From assembly GCA_958009055.1 (NCBI GenBank), contig OY253659.1, forward strand, positions 434,001-498,000: a DNA stretch of 64,000 nucleotides. The letters run 5' to 3'. Below are positions 41,540 to 50,412 of the stretch, in pieces. A program made the translations under genes and the position numbers. This stretch comes from Choricystis sp. odSpoLacu1. Taxonomy: Eukaryota > Chlorophyta > Trebouxiophyceae. Within the stretch, counting starts at the first letter, position 1. Each line of letters begins with the position of its first letter. The notes under the pieces are model-generated. The model had not been told where the DNA came from, searched no databases, and saw only the letters and a program-made list of their open reading frames with translations.

Positions 41540-43617
41540 CTACCCTCCTCCGTGGGCCCTCTCCGCGTCGGCCACCTCCTCAAACAGCCTCCAAAACTCG
41601 GCCGAGTTGAGCACGCCCGTCCCCCCCAGCACGACGCGCGCGCCGGGGGCGGGCCCCTCGCCACGCGCGCACGCTGCGTTCAACTCGGCCACCGCGGCCG
41701 ATTCTTCATACGTGGTGCCGCCCACCATGAAGACGACGACCAGTTTGGGAGGTGGAGTGGGAGCCGGGGCGCCCCCGTTGGCGGTGGCGGCGGTGGGGGG
41801 GACGCCCGCGTAAGGGTAGTCGCTGACCGGCAGCCTCCCTTTCAGAGCAGCATCCAGCGTCCCCGCCAGCAGCGGCGTGTGCTGGGTGTACACGTTGTCC
41901 ACGCCGCGCAGCGTGGCTTTGGCGACGGAGGCGAGGCGGGTGGCGAGGGAGCGGTCGCCAAAGAGGTCGCCGACGCGGCGACCCGCGCCGGCGGTGCGAA
42001 GGAGGGCACCCAACGCGGCGACGCCGCGCCTCGGCGCCCCATCATCCAGCAGCCGCCTCTCCATGGCTGCCGCCGCAGACCCACCATCCCGCTCGTGGCG
42101 CAGGGCGTACAAGGCGACGAGGCGCAGGCGGTCCAGGTCGGTCAGCCGTCCGTCGGCGAGCGCGCGGGTGACCGCGTCGGCATGCGTCGCGGCCGACCCA
42201 CTCCCACACGCGACCTCTTGCTCGGTGGCGGACAGGGCCATCAGGCTGCGCGCACCCACGATGCGGGTAAGCTCGCCGAGCAAGGAGACGTGCTTGCCGG
42301 CGGCGGCTTGGGCGGCGGTGACGTCGCCAACGCGCTCGACGAAAGCTCGCAGTTCCGCGACGCTTGCCCCGGGCGCGGCGGCGGCACGCCCAGCCGCGCT
42401 CGACCGCGCGGCTGCATCCACCAGGGCTTGCACAGCAACACCCACGTCTCCAAAGTTGGAGCGGGCGTGGGCCGCGAAAAAGGGGTCGGCGGAGGGGGTG
42501 AGGACGAGGTCGCGAAACGCGGGCGCGACGCCCGGCGCGCGCGACAGGTCGACGCGCCCGCCATCCACGCCCACCAGCTCGTGCGCCATGGCGGCATAAG
42601 TCCACTGCGTCAGCAGAGGGGTCACCGGGTCGTCCCTCCGGTCCAGGATGAGGAGGAGGGGGGGGGGCGTCGGTGGCGGAGGAGGCGCGGCCGAAATCAA
42701 AGAGCGCGCGCTCGTCGACGTCGGCCACTCGAGCCAGCGCGGCCCCCAGCCGCGCCGCCGCCTCCGACCCGCGCTGGTGGCGCACCACGAAGCGGCGGCG
42801 CAGGGACAGCAGGACGGAGGCGACGCCTTCCGTGCAGCGGGTGAGGGCGTCGGTGGCGGCGGCATAGTCCCAGGCCGCGGGGGCAAGGAGGGGTGCGGCA
42901 CCGTGCGGGGGCGGCACAGCAAAGTGGTGCGGCTCCACGGGCTCGAAATCGCCAAACGCTTCGGTGACGGAGGCGACGCGTTCGCCCGTGTCTGCTTCGG
43001 CCAGGTCTTGCAGGCGGACGTCGTCCAGGCGGTTGGTGAAGACTGAGAGGGAGGAAAAGAGGGGGGGGGGGTGAGTTGAAACGCCAACCGGTCATCCAAC
43101 ACACGCTCTCTGCCTCACCAAACCAACCACACTCACACAAATGGTACTCCCCAAACCGGGGGTCGCGCAGCTCGCGCCGGATGCGGGCCACGTTTTCGCG
43201 GGTCGGGCGCAGGAAGCAGACGGCCTGTTTGTGTGAGGGAGAAAAAACGGTCGGTGACAGCGCGTGCGTGTTTTGGCTCCCCCGTTGTGACGAGTCAGCA
43301 CCCACGCATTGACGACACACGCTGGCGCGTGTGTCTCGCTGTGGGCGGTCGGTGGCGACCAAGCAAAAACACAGCGCGCGCGATGCGCCCCCATCCCTCC
43401 TCTCTATCACCTTCAAGTGAAACAGCTGCTCCCCCCTGTCCCCCTCTATCCGCTCCGTCAGGTAGACTTCATGCCCCAGGATGTCGGTCTGGGACAGGGC
43501 CAGCGACACGGAGCGCGTGGTGGCAGCGTCAAGAATGAGCACCTTGGCCCCGCGCACCGACGACAGTGCGCGCTCCACGTACGACCGCAACACGGCCACC
43601 AGGTCGGTGGTGGCCAT
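41540..43617 (-). CDS. VPS45: VPS45-like Sec1/Munc18 protein (one-base frame break)
   Basis: Exons are 43617-43411, 43224-43137 and 43042-41540. The phases are 0 and 1, with the second junction giving GEYHLFFTNRL as in VPS45. VPS45 controls syntaxin/SNARE assembly at the TGN-endosome. Features: KVLILDAATTRSVSLALSQTDILGHEVYL, FLRPTRENVARIRRELRDP, LLLILDRRDDPVTPLLTQWTYAAMAHELVG, DLDRLRLVALYALRHE, VYTQHTPLLAGTLDAALKGRL and a final VVVFMVGGTTYEESAAVAELN. The text DAPPLLLILDRRDDP is restored when one base of the 10-G run at 42658-42667 is dropped; the corrected protein has 598 residues, close to the family length. It diverges from the nucleoside hydrolase over 157 bp. Confidence 0.9.
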
Positions 43618-43774
43618 TGGCGTGTGCGTGTGGGAGGGAGGTGCGCGACGGCGCGCCTTTCCCTGCGGGAGCGTGTTTTTTTTTTTTTTTTCGTTTTATG
43701 AGGCTTCATTCGTTCCACTCCTCGCTGCCTTTCTGCCTGCCTGGCGGGGCCCCGACCTCTCTCCCACACACACC

Positions 43775-44967
43775 ATGGCTTCCCAACGCAAACAGGTCAT
43801 CATCGACACCGACATCGGCATAGGTGAGGGTTGGTTGGGGAGAGGGGTGAAAAAAACGTTTTTCAACCCCCTGTCTTTGGGTGCTCTGTTCTGCCCCCGT
43901 GCCGTCGCCTTCATGGCCTGCCCGCCCGTGTTTGTGGTGGCACAAGTCCACAGCCCAAGCCACGGCTGGGAGATGCGGAATCAGAGCCGAAAAAAAACCC
44001 AACCCCCTCCCCCCCTCTCCACCCCTTCCACTCTCCAGACGACGCGCTGGCCATCATCGCCGCCTTTCGCTCCCCCGAGCTCGAGGTCATTGGGCTCACC
44101 ACCACCTTTGGCAACTGCGAAACCGTGCAAGCCACCCGCAACGCGTTCGTGCTGCTGGACGTGCTGGGCGCGTCTGTCCCCGTCGCTGTCGGCTCGCACC
44201 GCGCCCTCTCCGGCGCGCACCACCGCGTCGCCGACTTTGTGCACGGTGGCGACGGCCTGGGAGACGCGGGGTATGCAGACGCCCCGGGGAACCCACAGCC
44301 GGTGGCGGAGGACGCAGCGACTTTCATCGCCGCCGCCGCGCGCTCCCGCCCGGGCGCGGTCACTATTCTCGCCCTCGGCCCCCTCACCAACATCGCGCGC
44401 GCCCTGGCCCACGGCGATGATGTAGCGGCCGGCCTGGCCGAGATCGTGGTTTTAGGTGGCGCCTTCTTTCGCAATGGCAACGTCAATCCCGCGGCCGAAG
44501 CCAACGCGCGCGCAGACCCCGCCGCCGCGGACGCCGTCTTCGCCTCCCGCGCGTCCGTCCGCGTCGTAGGGCTGGACGTCACCCACAGCTGCCGCCTGTC
44601 TGACGCTGACGTGGCCGCGTTGGCTGAGCGTGGCCCGGTGGGTGAGTTTGCGGCGCGCATCTCTGCCTTTTACCTGACCTACCACCAACAAGCCTACGCC
44701 ATGGACGCCATGTACCTGCACGACCCCACCGCGCTGGCAGCCCTGGTGACGCCTTCCCTGTTCACCTGGATGGAGGGGGCGATTGTGGTGGCCACGGATG
44801 GCGTGTTGATGGGGGCGACCGTGGTCGACCAAGGCGAAAAGGTGTGGGCCGCCCAGAAAAACGCGGCGTCCAACGCCTGGGTTGGGCGGCGGCCGGCGCG
44901 GGTGGCGGTGGCGTGCGATGTGGAGGGCGTGGTCAAGCTGGTGCTGGACCGGTTGAGCAAGGAATAA
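43775..44967 (+). CDS. Inosine/uridine-preferring nucleoside hydrolase family
   Basis: Exons 43775-43823 and 44039-44967, phase 1, give 325 residues. The enzymes hydrolyse the N-glycosidic bond of ribonucleosides for purine/pyrimidine salvage. The calcium-binding signature is split by the intron: VIIDTDIGI|DDALAIIAAF, with Ile where most members have Pro in DTDPG. The remainder follows the family: GLTTTFGNCETVQATRN, PVAVGSHRALSG, ADFVHGGDGLGD, TILALGPLTNIARAL, IVVLGGAF, NGNVNPAAEANARADPAAADAVF, VVGLDVTHSC and MYLHDPTALAALV (the C-terminal HDP metal ligand). There is no targeting peptide, so it is probably cytosolic. The intron is 215 bp, longer than most here. Confidence 0.93.
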
Positions 44968-45293
44968 TAAGGGAGAGAGGGAGAGGGGAAGGGAGAGCGG
45001 TGATTTTTCGTGGGGGGGGCGGGAGCAGGGGGGGGTGGGTTTGGGTTGCAAACAAAGCTCGCGAAAGAAAAAAGAAACACTCAAAAATATCCCGAGTGAT
45101 TGATCATTTATGTGGGCCGCATCACCAAAGCAGGCGGCAGGATGGGGGTGGGGGTGTGGGGGAGGCACGTGCGACCGGTTTTTACTCCCCCGCTCGAACA
45201 AGCCTCCCCACACACTCTCGCCGCTGGTGTGTTTTTTCCGAAATAAAAAAGAAAAAGATTGCCTTCCCCACTCCTCCTCCTTCCCTCTCCCAT
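44968..45293. other. Convergent intergenic region
   Basis: It holds the 3' flanks of the nucleoside hydrolase (plus) and the CALK-like kinase (minus). GATCATTTATG and AAATAAAAAAG stretches are present; no gene was seen. Confidence 0.5.
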
Positions 45294-46461
45294 TCAGCTC
45301 GTGTCCATGGTGGACCACGACGACGCCGCGTGCAGCGAGGACGACAGGCTGCGCTTGGCGGGCGGCGGCGCGGCGCTGACCCCACGCCCCGACGGGAACG
45401 CGACGCCAGGACGGCACGGCGTGTCCACCAGGTCCAGGGACCCGCTGGACGCGCTGGCCACCGCCAGCGAGCCCGAGGCAGCCGCCCGGCGGGCGCGCCA
45501 GGCGGCCAACCCCACCGCGCGCGGCGCGGCGGGCGACTCGCGCCCCGACCGCGACCGCGCCCAGGGGGAAGGCACCCGGCTCGAGGGCGCGGGCGACAGA
45601 GCGGCCGAGTACGCGGGCGAGGGCGCGGGAGCGGCGGGCGAGCCGGGGGCCGCGCCGTGCCAGGCCTTGATTTCGCCGACTGGGGTGACGGGGGCGGTGC
45701 CGCCCCCACTACCACCGCTGGCGCCGCCCGAGTGAGCGCCCGACAGGGTGGCAGACAGCCCAGGAGCCAGAGGCGGGCGCCCCGACTGCGCGCGCTGAAG
45801 GACGTCGGTGGTGGCGGGGGCGGAAGGGACCGCAGGCACCACGTCGTCACCCCCGTGCCGCCCGCCCCCGTGCGCCAGCAGCCGGGTCAGCGTCTTGCCG
45901 GCCGCGCCCGCCCACTGCAGGACGGCGCCCAGGCCGTCACCATCGCCGGCGGGGCGTTTGGCATCGTGCAGGCCGGCGGCCGCGGCGGCGGCCGCCGCGA
46001 CCGCCGACGACGGCGCATGGCGCAGCACCCACGGGTGCGCCCGCATGGCGGCCGCCGACGGCCGGGACGCCGCCACCCGGGCGCAGGAGGCAGTCACGTA
46101 CGACCGCAGGCCGTCGGATGTCCCCGTGGGGAAGCGGAGGGCGCACCGCGTGATCGCGTCGCAGGTTTCGGCGCGCGTCTCCGCTTCAAAGGGAGGCCGC
46201 CCCACCACCAGTTCGTACGCCAGCACGCCCACCGCCCACACGTCCACGGCGGCGCCGTACCCCAGGTCGGCGCGCTCCTTGTTGTCCAGGGGGTGGCACT
46301 TTTCGGGGCAGACGACAACTTCGGGCGACATGTAGTCGAGGGTGCCAGCGCGCGTGACGGGGCGCTCCAGCGACGCACAGATCGACAGCCCAAAGTCGGC
46401 CAGCTTGACGACGTGGCGGGAAGCGTCCCCGGACGCGCCATCGCGGCAGAGGAGCACGTTC

Positions 46462-46499
<38 letters not shown>

Positions 46500-47006
46500 C
46501 AGGTATGCCAGCGCGTCGAGGACGGGGGCCACCACAGCGGCAGCCACGCGGGGTTCGCGCAGGCGCCCTCCCGCCCGGCGCAGGGCTTCATACAGGTCGC
46601 CTCCGTCGGCATACTCTTGCACCAGGTACGCGTGGTCGGCGTCTTCAAAGGCAGCATAAAGATCCACAATGGCCGGGTGCGCCAACCGCGCGTGCAGCCT
46701 CACCTCCCGCGCCACCTGCCACCAGTTGAGGTCGGACAGGCGGGACTTGCGGTACAGTTTGAGCGCGACGCGGGCGCCGCTGGCTTTGCAGGTGGCGGAG
46801 TAGAGGAGGGACGCTTTGCCCTTGTACAGTTGGCGGTGCAGCGTGTAGTCCTCGAGGCGCCAGGGGCCGGGTCTGTGCATGGCGGGAGGGCACAGCGGGG
46901 TGACGGCCAGGGTGCGGGGGGCGCAGGGGGGGCGGGTGAGGCGGACGGGGTCGTCGCCGTAGCCGTCGGCGTCAGGGGTCGCGTAGGCGTGCGGGGGGGC
47001 GTCCAT
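45294..47006 (-). CDS. CALK-like aurora-related Ser/Thr kinase
   Basis: A single exon encodes 570 residues from the ATG at 47006 (an in-frame ATG at 47057 is possible but abuts a microsatellite). The kinase domain starts near residue 50: YKGKASLLYSA replaces the canonical glycine loop, ALKLYRK holds the lysine, then AYLVQEYADGGDLYEAL, GIVHRDIKPENVLL, LADFGLSICA, PVTRAGTLDYMSPEVVVCPEKCHPLDNKE and DVWAVGVLAYELVVGRPPFEAETRAET. The DYMSPEVVVCPxKxxPxDNKE insert is, as I recall it, characteristic of the Chlamydomonas aurora-like kinase CALK, which works in flagellar length and disassembly signalling. The C-terminal ~250 residues are Ala/Ser/Pro-rich and probably regulatory. A CALK role in cilia is family knowledge, not visible here. 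Confidence 0.85.
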
Positions 47007-47063
47007 CTTGTCGTTTTTTTTTGTGTCAGTTGGTGCGGCTTTTGGCCCCTTGGTCACAGAGGC

Positions 47064-47129
<66 letters not shown>

Positions 47130-47825
47130 CGTCTAGGAGGAAAGCTGTCGAATATAGGGCGGGGAAAGGGCGGGTGAGCGGGGTTTTCGAGCAAAACCAC
47201 CGGGCGCGTCGGATGCCTATCCTGGGCGCAAGCAGGCGCGGCCCCCCTCCCGCCGCGCCCGCCCCTCCTCCACCCCCGGTCCTCCGCGCAGGCGTTGTCG
47301 CCACACTGTCCACTCCTGTCTGGGGGGACAGGAGGCGCCGCAACCCAGCGTGTGCGTCCGCAGAGAGAAGGCAGTTAGCCAGCACGCGGCCGCCCCCATT
47401 GCCTCGCCCCCGCCCCGCGCCGACAGTCCATTCAACTCGCGTACCCCCTCACCCAGGGTCAAGGGCTGAGTGTTGAGGTCGGTGTTCTGCCTTTGGCGGG
47501 GGCTGACACGCCCCACGGTGGCCGGTGGGAGGGGGTTTCCAGCGTGCGCCAGATTCGGGCAATGCAAAGTTTGCAAGATTGCTCACCTTTGGTTTAGGGG
47601 AGTGGTCTTCCTGGGCGCGCGTCTTCAGGCCGACATGGTTGCAGTGTCGACGGAGTGGTATTGTGGGGAGGGAGTGGCAGAGGTGGACGCGCCTTTGTTT
47701 TGCTGAGTGTGTTTTGTTTGTTTTCTTCCCCGAAAAGAAGGCGGAGGCCTGCTCTCTTTTCGCGCGCTCTCTCCCTACACGTTCAACACACCAACAAAAC
47801 ACACCAAACTAGCCACACACCTCAT
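47007..47825. other. Intergenic region with long TG repeat
   Basis: An 820-bp stretch lies between two minus-strand genes. It includes the CALK-like promoter with the TG tract and the 3' flank of the HAD gene. A plus-strand ORF around 47470-47706 has no motif. I looked for tRNA and spliceosomal snRNA signatures and saw none. Confidence 0.5.
47065..47128. repeat. TG microsatellite, about 32 units
   Basis: A perfect TG run begins about 60 bp upstream of the CALK-like start codon, the longest microsatellite in the window. Confidence 0.97.
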
Positions 47826-48641
47826 TCACTCCCCCCCACCCGCCACCTCGGCCGCCAACTCGGCCACCGACACCACCCGCACCCGCTCATTCCTCCGCGC
47901 GCGCTCCCGCTCGGCCGCCGTGTTGTACCCCCAGTCCACCAGGTACAGGCGCCAGTCGGCCAGGGCAGGGTCGGCAGCCACTTTCTCCAGCGTACTCAGC
48001 TTGTCTTCAACAAAATGAAACGCGGGCGCGCCTGCGTGCTTTTCTGCGAGTGCAGTCAACACCTCCCCCTTGGGCCGCCCACTCACCGTTTGACTAAAGA
48101 TGGCGTCATCGGGAAACGGCACCCCCGCCGCGTTGGCCAGCAGGGCGGCCGCGAAGCGGGCCTGCTTGGTGGTGACGATGTAGGCGTGGTGGAGTTCGCG
48201 CGCCATCCTCAATATCTCGGGCACACCCTCATAAATGCCGTTCGCCCCCAGCCAGCCGTCCAGGTCGCGCGCCATCCACTCGTCCCGCACGTCGCCAAAC
48301 AGGCGGACGAGGGTGTCGCGATCCAGGCGCCATTCATCCATTTTGGAGGGCAGCAGTGTGCCCCAGCTCTCCAGCATGTCGTCCGCGGTCACGCCCTCCA
48401 GCAGGCACCTCACCTGGACCACGTTTTCGTAGCCCGTCTCCACGACGGGGCGCACGACCCGCATGTCGGCCAGGACGCGGGCCTTGGCGGCGGCGGCCGT
48501 GTCGGTCGAAAACTCTTCAGGCCACAGATGGGCCGCCGCGTCCCACCCGGTGGCGGCCGACTCGCCCACCGAGTCGCACGTCACGCCATCGAAGTCGAGG
48601 GCCCACACGTGGCCGCGGGAGGAGGGAGAGGCTGTGGCCAT
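47826..48641 (-). CDS. HAD-superfamily hydrolase
   Basis: A single exon encodes 271 residues. Motif I, WALDFDGVTCDS, holds the nucleophile Asp and acid/base Asp (DFDGV). Motif II-like IVTTK (with Thr and Lys) lies near residue 170, then the motif III/IV region: GRPKGEVLTAL and HFVEDKLSTLEKV, where the acidic pair sits in VEDK. The cap domain is helical (YENVVQVRCLLEGVTADDMLESWG...KMDEWRLDRDTLVRLFGDVRDEWM). The overall order resembles uncharacterised plant and cyanobacterial HAD phosphatases; the substrate is unknown. It shares a 223-bp divergent spacer with the Rab geranylgeranyl transferase gene. Confidence 0.85.
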   Translation of the reverse strand: MATASPSSRGHVWALDFDGVTCDSVGESAATGWDAAAHLWPEEFSTDTAAAAKARVLADMRVVRPVVETGYENVVQVRCLLEGVTADDMLESWGTLLPSKMDEWRLDRDTLVRLFGDVRDEWMARDLDGWLGANGIYEGVPEILRMARELHHAYIVTTKQARFAAALLANAAGVPFPDDAIFSQTVSGRPKGEVLTALAEKHAGAPAFHFVEDKLSTLEKVAADPALADWRLYLVDWGYNTAAERERARRNERVRVVSVAELAAEVAGGGE

Positions 48642-48864
48642 TGCGGTGACAGAGGGGCGGCACGGGGGGCAGGGGCGGGGGGGGGGGGCGAATGCCGACG
48701 CGGGCCAGCATGCGAGTTGTGTGAGGGGGTGGAGAAGACAGCAACGCTGCTTGATCGCGCGCTGATCAAGCGAGACGGGGCAGCGTTTGAGAGAAAACGA
48801 CACGGTGGTTTTTGACCTGCGCAGTTTTGTTTTTCGTTTTCTCTCCAATCACCCCCACAATCCG

Positions 48865-50221
48865 ATGCACGGCCGCCCGCGCGCCGTGCCGGGCGCGCCC
48901 GTCGACCTCGCCAAAGCCAAGGCGGCGGCTCAAAGGGTGAGATGAGGGGCGAGAGGGGGGTGTCGTGTTTTCGACCAATGCCATCTGCCCCTCTCACCCT
49001 CTCCCTCTCCCCAAACACCCCCCCCAAACAACTCAGCTCACCCTCCTCACCAAGCTGACGGACGCCGTCCTGGCCGCTGCCGCCTCCGGCGACGCCTCCC
49101 CCGCCGCTCTCAAACTCAATGCAACACTGCTGGCCCACAACCCTGACGTCTCCACCGCCTGGAACGCGCGCCGGGTGGCGCTGGCGGGCGTGCTGGCGGC
49201 GGGAGGGGCGGACGCGCGGGCGGCGGCGACGGGCGAGCTGGCGGTGAGCGAGGCCGCGCTGCGGCGCAACCCGAAGAGTTACCCCGCCTGGCACCACAGG
49301 CGGTGGGTGGTGGGGCACGGCGGGTTGGTGGGGTTGGCGGAGGAGCTGGCGCTGGTTGACAAGTGAGTGTGGGAGGAGAGAGGACGGGGTGGGTGGGAAG
49401 GGAACGCGAACGCGTGAGAAAGAAACATCGCGCCCCCACTCACTCTGCCTGCTCCCCCCCAAAACCCCAGGCTGCTCGACGTCGACGACCGCAACTTCCA
49501 CGCCTGGTCCTACCGCCGCCACGTTGCCTCCCTGGCGGGCGGCGACGCCGCCGCGTCCACCGCGGCCGCCGCCGCGCGCGTCGCGTCCAATTTTTCCAAC
49601 TACTCGGCCTGGCACGAGCGGTCCACGCGGCTGGGGGCGGCCACGTCTAATTGGACGACGACGACGTTGGCCGACTTGGTGGCAGGGGGGAGCGGTGGGA
49701 GTGGGAAGGCTGATGCTCCCCCCGCCTCAACCCCCACCTTTCTCACGGCCGCTGTCCTACGCGACGAGCTGGACACCGTGCGCCAGGCCGTGTTCACCGA
49801 CCCCACCGACCAAGCGCCCTGGATGTACCACCGGTGGCTGGTGGCGCAGGCGGTGGGGGCGTACGTGAGTGTGAGGCAGCGGCGCTTGCCGACCGCCGCG
49901 GACGCCGCGGACGCACTCGACGCCACCCTCACAGCTGAAGCCGACTCGTGCGCCGACTTGATAACGGCTGAACCCGACCGTGGCGCGGTCAGGTGGGCCC
50001 TGCTGACGGCGGCGCGGTTGTCGGAAGCGCGCGCGTGGTTGGCGGCCGACACGGCGGCGGCCTCTGCCGACTCACGCGCCCCCCTGGCGCCGCCGCCGCC
50101 CCCGCCTGACGATGCGGTGGTGTTGTACCGAGAGTTGGAGGGGTTGGACGCCATGCGGGCTGGTTTTTACAGGGATGCAGCGGCGGGGCACGCGCGCGTC
50201 GTGTTTTTGCCGAGGGAATGA
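48865..50221 (+). CDS. RABGGTA: Rab geranylgeranyltransferase alpha subunit
   Basis: Exons 48865-48936, 49037-49362 and 49471-50221 join in phase to 382 residues. With its beta subunit and REP it prenylates Rab GTPases. The N-terminal MHGRPRA is typical of the family, followed by PPTA repeats: NPDVSTAWNARRVAL, NPKSYPAWHHRRWVV, DDRNFHAWSYRRHV, NFSNYSAWHERST and DPTDQAPWMYHRWLV. The C-terminal part is alanine-rich helix, with no leucine-rich repeats and no Ig-like domain, so it is shorter than plant and animal enzymes and similar to the yeast Bet4 core. A coiled Pro-rich loop (LAPPPPPPDD) interrupts the last region. Confidence 0.93.
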
Positions 50222-50412
50222 CGGTTGTTTTTGTTTTCTGTTTGTTTGTTTTTTCGTGTGTTGAGACAGCCCAAGACGTGCGTACACACACACACACACA
50301 CACACAGCCGCCTCGCTTGGATCGAGGGGGCGTGGGAAAGAGGGAAAAAACGCCAGCGCACTCACCGCACGCCCGCACACACGCACACACACACACACTC
50401 CGCGCCATGACT

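Noticed and set aside
44844..47177. 777-residue plus-strand ORF over the CALK-like kinase
   Set aside because: It is a Gly/Arg/Ala shadow ORF; the minus frame is an unmistakable kinase.
47129..47825. snRNA or tRNA gene in the 47.1-47.8 kb spacer
   Set aside because: No A/B box pair, Sm site context or cloverleaf stems could be found by eye; a covariance-model search would decide.
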